64,000 nucleotides of DNA. It comes from an uncultured Bacteroides sp. Lineage in GTDB: Bacteria; Bacteroidota; Bacteroidia; Bacteroidales; Bacteroidaceae. Of this stretch, positions 52,219 through 60,444 are shown in pieces (position 1 is the stretch's first letter; every line of letters begins with the position of its first letter). The notes under the pieces are model-generated. The model did not search any database, had not been told where the DNA came from, and saw nothing but the letters and a program-made list of their open reading frames with translations. The stretch lies in contig NZ_CASFWU010000015.1 of assembly GCF_949298305.1 (NCBI RefSeq), positions 6,097 through 70,096 of the forward strand, written 5' to 3'. The position numbers were made by a program, and so were the translations under genes.

Positions 52219-53547
52219 TTACGGCTCTATCAGGTGCGCCTTGATCCACTCCAGGTGGCCGCGCTCCGTCTCTTCGGACGTCCAGTGCTCGTTGACGGGG
52301 GTTATCAGTGCTTCCTTGGGACCCTCCAGGAGGTTGTAGACGATGTAGCTGGTAGTGGGCGGACAAACGTCGTCGTTGTAGCCCCAAGTCATGCGGACGG
52401 GCACCCGGATGCGGCGGGCAAAGTTCACCACGTCGTAGTAGGCCATGGTCTGCAGCTTGTCAGCCGTGTCCATGCCCTCCGTGCGGAAAAAGTGCGGATA
52501 GCCGCCTGCCCGCCCGGCCCGGTAGCCCGCCATGTCGCTGAGGGCGGGATGATTGGCCACGCAGGCGGTGACGCGCTTGTCCAGCCCCGCCGTCACCAGG
52601 GCCAAGGCTCCGCCCTGGCTGCCGCCCTGCACAATGACGTTGCGGCCGTCCCACTCGGGCAGCGAGGTCAGCAGGTCGACGGCACGCACGCAGGCCAGGT
52701 AGACACGCTTCATGTAGTAGTGGTCGCGGTTGTCCAGCCCGTTGGTCAGGTAGCCGTTCTCGCGGCCGTTGAAGGCCGCGCTGATTTCCCGGAAAGCCTC
52801 TTCGGACATCGTGGGGTCGAGGCCGTGGATTTCCATCTCGAAGCGGATGCAGCCCTCTTCGGCATAGTACTTGTGGCGCAGGGGTTCCTTGATGGTCTTG
52901 ATGCCTGCCCCCGGCGGACAGAGCACGACGGGACACGAGCCCGGCTGCGCCCCCCGCGGATAGAACAGGTAGCCGTAGACGGCCTGCCCGCGGCTGTTCA
53001 GCTGCAGCTTCACCAGGTAGCACTCCACCCGGTCGGTGCAGTATTCCTCGGCCCGTGTACGGGTGTATTTCAGGGGGAAGCGGGCCTGCTCGTCCAGGCA
53101 CGTCTGCCAGAAAGCGGCAAAGCCGGCAGGCTCCTGGGTATAGGGCCGCAGCTGCTCGGGCGAGAAGCCCACCTTCACGTGGTGCTTGTAGGTCTTTCCG
53201 TCCAGGCTCACCTTCAGGCGGCAGTCGCGGAAGCCGGGCTGTTTCATCGTGCCCAGCGCAATCCGTGCCCGCCCGTCCTTCAGCACCACGCTGCCGCAGG
53301 TGTCGGCGGGCATCAGGTCGTTCCCTATCTCGTAGTCCACCGTCAGCCCGTCCTGCGGGATGCCGTAGCGGTAGAGCTGCACTTCAATCTGTGCCTGCTG
53401 GCCCGTGCGGTACAGCCAGTCGGCGTGGTCGGGCACCGTCACCCACAGCACGTCGCTGCGATAAGGATAGTTCTCTGCCCGCAAGGGAAGCAGGACAGTG
53501 CACAAGGCAAGGAAGAAGAAAAAATAGTGTTTCATGGTTCCATTCAT
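52219..53547 (-). CDS. Secreted acetyl xylan esterase family protein (AXE1/CE7-like)
   Basis: A ~442-residue exported esterase. Signal peptide HYFFFFLALCTVLLPLRA. An N-terminal beta-sandwich (~25-125) precedes an AXE1 catalytic domain: AVYGYLFYPRGAQPGSCPVV, nucleophile in NVIVQGGSQGGALALVTAGL (GGSQGG, typical of the CE7 family), Asp in MTWGYNDDVCPPTTSY and His in NEHWTSEETERGH. The ATG at 53547 forms an ATGA overlap with the upstream gene's stop, indicating coupling; an ATG at 53535 is the alternative. It is last in the four-gene minus-strand operon. Confidence 0.88.
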   Translation of the reverse strand: MNGTMKHYFFFFLALCTVLLPLRAENYPYRSDVLWVTVPDHADWLYRTGQQAQIEVQLYRYGIPQDGLTVDYEIGNDLMPADTCGSVVLKDGRARIALGTMKQPGFRDCRLKVSLDGKTYKHHVKVGFSPEQLRPYTQEPAGFAAFWQTCLDEQARFPLKYTRTRAEEYCTDRVECYLVKLQLNSRGQAVYGYLFYPRGAQPGSCPVVLCPPGAGIKTIKEPLRHKYYAEEGCIRFEMEIHGLDPTMSEEAFREISAAFNGRENGYLTNGLDNRDHYYMKRVYLACVRAVDLLTSLPEWDGRNVIVQGGSQGGALALVTAGLDKRVTACVANHPALSDMAGYRAGRAGGYPHFFRTEGMDTADKLQTMAYYDVVNFARRIRVPVRMTWGYNDDVCPPTTSYIVYNLLEGPKEALITPVNEHWTSEETERGHLEWIKAHLIEP

Positions 53548-55319
53548 CGTTTGAGGTTCAACAATATATTGCCGTTCTCCACAGGGTTCCAGCCGTCGGC
53601 GCCCGCCAGGACTTCTTGCATGGAGTAGCCCTCCAGGTCTTTCAGCTGGCGGGAGAAGGGGGCGCGCTTTTCGGGAGCCGCCCCGGCGCCGGTGCTGCCA
53701 TACTCGGCATAGAACACGGTGCGTTCGGCCTCCTTCTTGCCCCAGTTGTGCCAGCCCGCAGGCACGATGTGACCGCCCAGATGGCAGCGGACAAAGACCG
53801 CCCGCGCATAGGGCCGCCAGGGACGGGAAAGGTAGACTTGCGACACGCCCTCGTCGGCCGTCAGGCGGCAGTCGTAGAATACGTAGCCGTAGGGCTGCCC
53901 CTCGTCGGTAGAGGGGGCGGTCACGTAGCCCTTGCCTTTGCTGTGGATGTGGCAGCGGTTGAACACGGCCGTCGACCAGCCGAAGATGAAGTCCACCGTG
54001 CCCTCCACGTAGCAGTCCTCGTAGTACTGGCGGCAGCCCTTGCCGTAGGTGTAGAGAGTGTCCTGGAAGCCCAGGAAGCGGCAGTGCTTGAAGTAGGCGC
54101 GGTCGGCACTGACAAAGCAGGCCACAGCCTGGCCTACGGGCCCCGCGGTATTCTCGAAAGTGAGGTTCTCGGCATAGAAGTCGGGGGCGTAGATGTAACA
54201 CGAGGCGGAGCCGGACGTGCCGGTGTTCTCGCCGAAGCGGTTCGGCTTGGAGGCATAGTCGTCGAAAGAAATCACGGCGCCCTCCTGCCCGATGAGCGAG
54301 AGGTTGATTTTGCTTTCGGGTATCACCACCTTCTCCTTGTACACGCCGCGGCGCACCAGGATGGTGGTGCGCACGTTCTTGCGGAAGTCGGGAACGGCGT
54401 CGATGGCCTCCTGCACGGTGAAGAAGTCGCCGCTGCCATCCTGCGCCACCACGAAGTCGTAGTGACGGACGTAAGGCGCCAGTGCGGGCACGGCCTGGGC
54501 TATGGCATCCACCGTCAGTCCCGCAACGACGCGCGCACCGTAGATATTGAGGTGTGTGTTGTCCTCCCGTCCCTTGGGCATGGCGGGCACCGTGTTGGCG
54601 GGCACCCACATGTAGAGTTTCTTCGACTCCACAGGGCCCAGGCCTTCCACCAGCTCGTGGGTGATGCGGTTCATGTCCACAAAGGGCACGTCCAACTCGC
54701 GCGCCACGTTGCGGGGCGAGTCGAGGTAGGATCCGTGCGTGTCTATCAGCCGGTCGCCCTCCTGCGGATGCTCGGCGCGTGCCTCGTGCTTGGCGTCGGG
54801 GTTCACGCCGCGGCGGATGTCGTCCTGGCTGATGGCGGCGGCAATGGCGCTGCCGTCGGCCGTACCGAAGTTGCGCCGCACGATGGAGTTGAACAGGACG
54901 GGGATGCCCCCTTTGGCACGGGCTTCGTTGACAAAGCGCTTCAGGTTGGCATCGAACGAACCTCCCCCGGCATCGGTGTGCCGCTTGGGGTCGGTCTTCT
55001 CGTCGTTGTGGCCGAACTGGATGAAAACATAGTCGCCCTTCTTTATCAGGGAGAGCACCTTGTCCCAGCGGCCTTCGTCGATGAAGCTCCTGGTGCTGCG
55101 CCCGTTCACGGCATGGTTGTCCACACGCACCTCTTCGGAGAGGAAGCCGGGCAGCATCTGTCCCCAGCCCCGCTCGGGGTTTCCTCCCGTCAGGTCCTTG
55201 TCGGCCATGGTAGAGTCGCCAATCATAAAAATGGTAATCACAGGCTTGTCCGCCTTGAAGGAGGAAAGGAGCAGCAGAAGCCCCACAAGCACAATCAGTT
55301 TCTGTTTCATGTTTTTCAT
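53544..55319 (-). CDS. CE12-CE8 fusion: rhamnogalacturonan acetylesterase plus pectin methylesterase
   Basis: A 591-residue exported two-domain enzyme. Signal peptide (LIVLVGLLLLLSSFKA). Domain 1 (~25-270) is an SGNH hydrolase: ITIFMIGDSTMADKD with the catalytic Ser, VFIQFGHNDEK, and the Asp/His pair DNTHLN; this fits rhamnogalacturonan acetylesterase CE12. Domain 2 (~285-591) is a right-handed beta-helix pectinesterase: GPVGQAVACFVSADRAYFKH, LGFQDTLYTYG, VDFIFGWSTAVF and VYLSRPWRPYARAVF carry the catalytic Gln, two Asp and Arg. The two activities together strip acetyl and methyl esters from pectin. Confidence 0.92.
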   Translation of the reverse strand: MKNMKQKLIVLVGLLLLLSSFKADKPVITIFMIGDSTMADKDLTGGNPERGWGQMLPGFLSEEVRVDNHAVNGRSTRSFIDEGRWDKVLSLIKKGDYVFIQFGHNDEKTDPKRHTDAGGGSFDANLKRFVNEARAKGGIPVLFNSIVRRNFGTADGSAIAAAISQDDIRRGVNPDAKHEARAEHPQEGDRLIDTHGSYLDSPRNVARELDVPFVDMNRITHELVEGLGPVESKKLYMWVPANTVPAMPKGREDNTHLNIYGARVVAGLTVDAIAQAVPALAPYVRHYDFVVAQDGSGDFFTVQEAIDAVPDFRKNVRTTILVRRGVYKEKVVIPESKINLSLIGQEGAVISFDDYASKPNRFGENTGTSGSASCYIYAPDFYAENLTFENTAGPVGQAVACFVSADRAYFKHCRFLGFQDTLYTYGKGCRQYYEDCYVEGTVDFIFGWSTAVFNRCHIHSKGKGYVTAPSTDEGQPYGYVFYDCRLTADEGVSQVYLSRPWRPYARAVFVRCHLGGHIVPAGWHNWGKKEAERTVFYAEYGSTGAGAAPEKRAPFSRQLKDLEGYSMQEVLAGADGWNPVENGNILLNLKR

Positions 55320-55368
55320 CTATATCGAATTACGGGGAAGCCTACCCTCCCTCTCCAAAACCTCATAC

Positions 55369-56355
55369 CTAATGCCTCACACCTAATGCCTGATTCCTCC
55401 TCCACTTGGAGCAAGCCTCGAACAAGTAGTCCCAGTCGTCATAGCGGGCGGCTTCGGCGGCGGTCAGCCTTACGGCCCACTTCACGCGCCGCGTCGTGTC
55501 GGCCCCTTCGCCCGTATTGCCATACTCCGCATAGCGGGCAGTCTTTTCATTCTCCGCATTACGCCAGTTGTCCCAGCCCTGCGGGCAGATGTGACTTCCC
55601 ATCTCGCAACCGATGAAGACGGTGGCCGCATACGGTCGCCACGGGCGCCCCAGATAGACCTTGTCCACCCCGGCAGCGGCCGTCAGCCTGCACCCCCTGA
55701 ACACATAGCCCACCGGCACGTCGGCCGGCGTAGAGGCTGCCGTGATATAGGAGTTGCGTTTGCTGTGGAGGGTGCAGCCCTCGAACAGGGCCGTGGAGGG
55801 ACCGAAGATGAAGTCGGTAGTGCCCTCGATGTAGCAGTTCTTGAAGTAGAGCCGCGTGCCGGCCACGCCCGTATAGACGGTGTCCTGATTGCCCAGGAAG
55901 CGGCAGTTGATGAAGACCAGGCGGTCGCCCTCGGTGTGCAGTGCCACGGCCTGCCCCAAGGGGGCCGCGTTGTTTTCGATTGTCAGGTTGCGGAAGGTGA
56001 TGTCGTTCCCTTCCACCTTGAACGTATAGGTGCGGAACGTGCCCATGCGGTTGATGTTGGCGTGGTCGTCGTAGGTGATGACGGTCTTTTCGGCATCCTC
56101 GCCCACAAACTCCACGTTTTGCAGCCACGAGGGCAACACGACTTTCTCTTTATAAAGGCCGTTCCTGACCAGCACCGTCACCCGATAGTCCATGAAGGCA
56201 CGAATGCCCTCCATGGCTTCGGTCAGCGTGCGGTAGTCGCCCGTGCCGTCGCGGGCCACCACCAGCGTGTCCTTCCACTGCCCCGCAGCCGGCAGGAGGC
56301 AGGCCCAGAGCAGGAGGCAGGCTAACAAGCCCTTCCTGCGGACAGTTTTTCCCAT
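55369..56355 (-). CDS. Pectin methylesterase (CE8)
   Basis: A 328-residue exported pectinesterase demethylating homogalacturonan. Signal peptide (LACLLLWACLLPAAGQ). Family motifs: GTGDYRTLTEAMEGIRAFMD, APLGQAVALHTEGDRLVFIN (Gln), LGNQDTVYTGVAG (Asp), TTDFIFGPSTALF (Asp) and VYLGRPWRPYAATVF (Arg/Trp). Single-domain, shorter than the fused neighbour, whose CE8 domain is a paralogue. It starts 9 bases after the GH105 stop. Confidence 0.93.
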   Translation of the reverse strand: MGKTVRRKGLLACLLLWACLLPAAGQWKDTLVVARDGTGDYRTLTEAMEGIRAFMDYRVTVLVRNGLYKEKVVLPSWLQNVEFVGEDAEKTVITYDDHANINRMGTFRTYTFKVEGNDITFRNLTIENNAAPLGQAVALHTEGDRLVFINCRFLGNQDTVYTGVAGTRLYFKNCYIEGTTDFIFGPSTALFEGCTLHSKRNSYITAASTPADVPVGYVFRGCRLTAAAGVDKVYLGRPWRPYAATVFIGCEMGSHICPQGWDNWRNAENEKTARYAEYGNTGEGADTTRRVKWAVRLTAAEAARYDDWDYLFEACSKWRRNQALGVRH

Positions 56356-56364
56356 AGCCTTGCC

Positions 56365-57582
56365 TTATTTGACGGTTTTCTTCACGTCCTGAAGACGCTC
56401 CCACTCCAGACTGGCCAGGATGAAGGGACCCACGGCCTTGGCATCGTTGTCGCGGATGGTCTCGTTGATGTAATAGTCGTAGTCGCCCGAACGGTAGTTC
56501 TTTCCGCCCAACCCGGCCACGGCACAGGCCTGCGTGATGCTCACCAGCCCGTCCTTGTCCACCCGAATGAACTCTTTCAGGATGCCTTTATAACCTTTCA
56601 CGGCCACGTCCAGATAAGAAGGGTCGATGTAGCCCTTGCGCACGCCCTTGAACAGCGCATAGACAAACATTGCCGAACAGGAGGATTCCAGATAGTTCCC
56701 TTTAGCGCCGCTCTTGTCGAGCACTTGATACCAGACACCCGTCCTGGCATCCTGCAGGCGCTTCACCTGCGCGGCTATATTATTGAAGATAACCAGCATG
56801 GAATCGCGCCCCGCCTCGTGCTTGGGTATGAAGTCGAGCGCATCGACAAAGGCCATGGCATACCAGCCCAGCGCACGTCCCCAGCAATGCTGCGACTGAC
56901 CGGTCACGGGGTCGGCCCAGCGCTCCTTGCGGCTTACGTCGCAGGCGTGGCGATACAGCCCGTTGGAGGAGTCGTAGGTGTGGCGGGCTGCCATGAGGAA
57001 CTGGTTGACCACATCGGCATAGGCCTCCACCTGGTTGTTGCGGAAAGCGTATTCGGCATAGAAGGGCGCCCCCATATAGACGCCGTCCAGCCACACCTGG
57101 TTGGGATAGACTTTCTTGTGCCAGAAGCCGCCGTCGGCATTGCGCGGATGGCCGTCGAACTGACTGCGCATCAGGTCGATGGCTTTCTTGTATTTCTCGT
57201 CCTTGGTCTGCTCGTAGATGCGGAACAGGAACTTGCCCGAATTCACACGGTCCAGACTGTACTCCTCGCGCTTGTACATCTTGATGGTGCCGTCGGCATT
57301 CACCATCGTATCGGCATAGGCCAGCGCATAATCATAGAACTTCTTGTCGCCATAACGGTCGTAGACATCGAGCATGGACTGCAATTCCAGCCCGTGACAA
57401 TAGTCCCACTTCAGCTTCGGCTGAAAATCCAACTGCCACGACTCGGGCCAGCGCACCATTTCCGACTCAGCCATGCGTACCGACCAGGGATTGTCGCAGC
57501 TCACGCGTTGGGCACCTGCCTCCGTCGAAAGAAAAGCCAGTACAGCCAGCAAGATAACCTTACAAAAAATGTACATTTTCAT
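56365..57582 (-). CDS. Unsaturated rhamnogalacturonyl/galacturonyl hydrolase (GH105)
   Basis: A 405-residue (alpha/alpha)6-barrel hydrolase that removes the 4,5-unsaturated uronate left by pectin lyases. Signal peptide (FCKVILLAVLAFLSTEAGA), so periplasmic. Active-site stretch FWHKKVYPNQVWLDGVYMGA carries the catalytic Asp (DGVYMGAPF), and WDYCHGLELQSML, CWGRALGWYAMAFVDAL and LESSCSAMFVYAL are typical. It heads the minus-strand esterase operon. The product becomes the substrate of the KduI encoded divergently. Confidence 0.93.
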   Translation of the reverse strand: MKMYIFCKVILLAVLAFLSTEAGAQRVSCDNPWSVRMAESEMVRWPESWQLDFQPKLKWDYCHGLELQSMLDVYDRYGDKKFYDYALAYADTMVNADGTIKMYKREEYSLDRVNSGKFLFRIYEQTKDEKYKKAIDLMRSQFDGHPRNADGGFWHKKVYPNQVWLDGVYMGAPFYAEYAFRNNQVEAYADVVNQFLMAARHTYDSSNGLYRHACDVSRKERWADPVTGQSQHCWGRALGWYAMAFVDALDFIPKHEAGRDSMLVIFNNIAAQVKRLQDARTGVWYQVLDKSGAKGNYLESSCSAMFVYALFKGVRKGYIDPSYLDVAVKGYKGILKEFIRVDKDGLVSITQACAVAGLGGKNYRSGDYDYYINETIRDNDAKAVGPFILASLEWERLQDVKKTVK

Positions 57583-57686
57583 GAGATAATTTCTTATTTG
57601 TATTAGACCTTAATTTTATGCAACAAAAATAGCGGTTTAGCCCGAAAAGCACGTGCATTTTTCAATGAAGTAGGTGTATTAATTGG

Positions 57687-57752
57687 TTTTCGTGTACGAG
57701 AACGAGCGTTTTCGTGTACGAAAACGAGGATATTTCGTACACAATATCATAA
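57687..57752. repeat. 22-bp TTTTCGTGTACGAAAA dyad array in the pectin divergent promoter region
   Basis: Units at 57687-57708 (TTTTCGTGTACGAGAACGAG), 57709-57730 (TTTTCGTGTACGAAAACGAG) and 57731-57752 (TATTTCGTACACAATATC). Each is a dyad about GTGTAC/GTACAC with a 22-bp step. It lies between the divergent GH105 and EIIC genes. It may be an operator for both, or an example of the general 22-bp repeat class seen elsewhere in the window. The remainder of 57583-57895 is AT-rich promoter DNA. Confidence 0.75.
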
Positions 57753-57895
57753 AAATGTGCCAAAAACGTCCACATTACTAATATTTATGATTTTTGCATT
57801 TGATTAATTGGCGAAAAGGTCTTATTTTTGGCACGGCTTTCAAGGCATACTATGAGATAAAACATTATCAATTACATAAACTAAATCACAAGAGA

Positions 57896-59317
57896 ATGGA
57901 ACAAGTTTTCGGTTACATCATCAGCCTGGGAGCAGCAGTGATGATGCCTATTATCTTTACAATTTTGGGCGTATGCATCGGCATCAAGTTCAGCAAGGCC
58001 TTCAAGAGCGGTCTGCTGGTGGGTGTCGGTTTCGTCGGGCTTTCAATTGTCACCGCTTTGCTGACCAGCAGCCTGGGCCCCGCACTGAATAAAGTAGTGG
58101 AAATCTACGGCCTCCAACTGAAAGTATTCGACATGGGCTGGCCTGCAGCCGCCTCCGTAGCCTATAACACCTCGGTAGGCGCCTTCATCATCCCTGTCTG
58201 CCTGGGCGTCAATATCCTGATGCTGCTCACCAAGACCACCCGTACCGTAAACATCGACTTGTGGAACTACTGGCACTTTGCCTTCATCGGAGCCGTAGTT
58301 TACTTTGCCAGCGACAGCATCTGGTGGGGTTTCTTTGCCGCCATCATCTGCTACATCATCACCCTGATTGCCGCCGACTATACCGCCAAGAAGTTCCAGT
58401 CTTTCTACGCCAACATGGAAGGCATCTCCATCCCGCAACCGTTCTGCGCCGGATTCATCCCTTTCGCCGTCATCATCAACAAGCTGCTGGACAAGATTCC
58501 CGGCTTCGACAAACTCTACATTGACGCCGAAGGCATGAAGAAAAAGTTCGGTCTGCTGGGCGAACCCCTGTTCCTCGGCGTGCTGATTGGCTGCGGCATT
58601 GCAGCCCTTTCATGCAAGGACAGTAAAGAACTGGTAGACAGAATACCCTACATATTGGAACTGGGCATCAAGATGGGTGCGGTCATGGAACTGATTCCGC
58701 GCATCACGGCTCTGTTCATCGAAGGGTTGAAACCCATCTCGGACGCAACGCGCGAAATGATTGCCCGCAAATTCAAAGGTGCCGTAGGACTGAACATCGG
58801 CATGAGCCCCGCACTGGTCATCGGCCACCCCACTACGCTGGTGGTTTCCCTGCTGCTCATCCCCGTAACCCTCCTGCTGGCCGTTATCCTTCCCGGCAAC
58901 GAGTTCCTGCCGCTGGCATCGCTGGCGGGCATGTTCTACCTGTTCCCGCTGGTACTGCCCATCACCAAAGGCAATGTGCTCAAGTCGTTCATCATCGGCC
59001 TGGTAGCCCTTACGGTGGGCCTCTACTTCGTGACCGACCTGGCCCCCTACTTCACCAAGGCCGCCCACGACGCCTACGCCATGACCGAAGCCAAGGGAAG
59101 CCCCGACGGCGCGCTGAAGATACCCGACGGCTTTGAAGGCGGTGCCCTGGACTTCGCCTCCAGCCTGTTCTCGTGGTCCATCTTCCACCTGACGTACACC
59201 TTTAAATATATCGGCTCTGCCATTCTGGTGGCATTCACGCTGTTCCTGATGATCTGGAACCGCCGCGCCATCCTCAAATTCCAGAGAAAAGCAGCCGAAG
59301 CAAGCGAAAACAAATAA
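57896..59317 (+). CDS. PTS galactitol-type EIIC-like membrane transporter (orphan)
   Basis: A 473-residue polytopic membrane protein of the galactitol-type PTS EIIC family (GatC/SgcC). The N-terminus VFGYIISLGAAVMMPIIFTI and the blocks LVGVGFVGLSIVTALLTSSL, NMEGISIPQPFCAGFIPFAV and NIGMSPALVIGHPTTLVVSL are typical. About ten TM helices. No EIIA, EIIB, EI or HPr genes are present nearby, and most Bacteroides lack a PTS, so it probably works as a secondary transporter, perhaps for uronates or oligouronides. The start at 57896 follows AGAGA spacing and family length. kduI begins 24 bases downstream. Confidence 0.88.
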   Translation: MEQVFGYIISLGAAVMMPIIFTILGVCIGIKFSKAFKSGLLVGVGFVGLSIVTALLTSSLGPALNKVVEIYGLQLKVFDMGWPAAASVAYNTSVGAFIIPVCLGVNILMLLTKTTRTVNIDLWNYWHFAFIGAVVYFASDSIWWGFFAAIICYIITLIAADYTAKKFQSFYANMEGISIPQPFCAGFIPFAVIINKLLDKIPGFDKLYIDAEGMKKKFGLLGEPLFLGVLIGCGIAALSCKDSKELVDRIPYILELGIKMGAVMELIPRITALFIEGLKPISDATREMIARKFKGAVGLNIGMSPALVIGHPTTLVVSLLLIPVTLLLAVILPGNEFLPLASLAGMFYLFPLVLPITKGNVLKSFIIGLVALTVGLYFVTDLAPYFTKAAHDAYAMTEAKGSPDGALKIPDGFEGGALDFASSLFSWSIFHLTYTFKYIGSAILVAFTLFLMIWNRRAILKFQRKAAEASENK

Positions 59318-59341
59318 AAAAACCAATAAAACAAGAGCATT

Positions 59342-60298
59342 ATGAAAAGATTAGCATTCGCATTTATGCTGGGAGCAGCTGCCATTGCAGCCAATGCCCA
59401 AATGAACTACAAAGTGCAGACAGCCTGTCATCCCGACGACGTGAAGCACTACGACACCGAGCGCCTGCGCAACTCCTTCATCATGGAGAAGGTTATGGCA
59501 CCGGACGAAATCAACCTCACCTATACCCTCTACGACCGCCTCATCTACGGTGGCGTGATGCCCGTCAACAAAGTGCTGAAGCTGGAAACCTTCCGCGAAC
59601 TGGGTCCCGAAATCACCTACTTCCTAGAGCGCCGCGAACTGGGCGTCATCAACATTGGAGGCGACGGTGTAGTGACGGTAGACGGCAAGGAATATCCGAT
59701 GAAATATAAAGAAGCCCTCTACGTGGGTTGCGGCAACAAGGAAGTGACCTTCAAGAGCAACGACGCCACCAAGCCTGCCAAGTTCTACATCAACTCGGCT
59801 CCCGCCTACAAGCAATTCGTTACCCAGCTGATCACCACCGACGCCAAGGCACAGAAGGCCGAACCCAAGAAATATGCGCTGGCCATCTCAGACCACTACG
59901 GCAAAATGGAAGACAGCAACGACCGCGTAGTGAACCAGCTCATCGTGAAGGACGTGCTGGAAAGAGTGAAGAACGGCGGTACCAACCAGCTGCAGATGGG
60001 GCTCACCGAACTGGCTCCGGGTTCCGTTTGGAACACCATGCCTGCCCACACCCACACACGCCGCATGGAAGCCTACTTCTACTTCAACGTTGAAGAAGGA
60101 AACGCCATCTGCCACCTGATGGGACAGCCGCAGGAAGAACGCCTGCTCTGGCTGCACAACGAACAGGCCGTTACCTCCCCCGAGTGGAGCATCCACGCAG
60201 CTGCCGGAACACGCAACTATACCTTCATCTGGGGTATGGCAGGCGAGAACCTGAAATACAGCGACAAGGACGAAATCAAATATACGGATATGAAATGA
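59342..60298 (+). CDS. kduI: 5-dehydro-4-deoxy-D-glucuronate isomerase with signal peptide
   Basis: A 318-residue cupin isomerase converting 5-keto-4-deoxyuronate to 3-deoxy-D-glycero-2,5-hexodiulosonate. Zinc ligands are visible as His, His and Glu in [16 protein letters not shown] (H-x-H-x4-E) and His in [31 protein letters not shown] and [20 protein letters not shown] are family blocks. Unlike the 278-residue cytoplasmic E. coli enzyme it starts with a clear Sec signal peptide, [18 protein letters not shown], so it should be periplasmic. An in-frame ATG at 59402 could give a cytoplasmic form but has no visible ribosome site. Good terminator downstream. Confidence 0.93.
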   Translation: MKRLAFAFMLGAAAIAANAQMNYKVQTACHPDDVKHYDTERLRNSFIMEKVMAPDEINLTYTLYDRLIYGGVMPVNKVLKLETFRELGPEITYFLERRELGVINIGGDGVVTVDGKEYPMKYKEALYVGCGNKEVTFKSNDATKPAKFYINSAPAYKQFVTQLITTDAKAQKAEPKKYALAISDHYGKMEDSNDRVVNQLIVKDVLERVKNGGTNQLQMGLTELAPGSVWNTMPAHTHTRRMEAYFYFNVEEGNAICHLMGQPQEERLLWLHNEQAVTSPEWSIHAAAGTRNYTFIWGMAGENLKYSDKDEIKYTDMK

Positions 60299-60315
60299 CA
60301 ACCGGATAACGGAAA

Positions 60316-60351
60316 GAGCGGGCATGAATGCAACATTCATAGCCCGCTTTT
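60316..60351 (+). terminator. Terminator after kduI
   Basis: AGCGGGC-A-TGAATG pairs with CATTCA-TA-GCCCGCT around CAA, followed by TTTTAT. Confidence 0.85.
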
Positions 60352-60407
60352 ATCATTTAATCCATAGATTACACCAAAAAATACACCAACAAAGCAGCCC
60401 TATCGCT

Positions 60408-60415
60408 TATCTTTG
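60408..60415 (+). promoter_or_regulatory. -7 box of the hexuronate transporter gene
   Basis: TATCTTTG, an exact TAnnTTTG match, 30 bases before the start codon. The transporter therefore has its own promoter downstream of the kduI terminator. Confidence 0.55.
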
Positions 60416-60444
60416 TAACGCTAAACAAAATTAAATCTACTATC

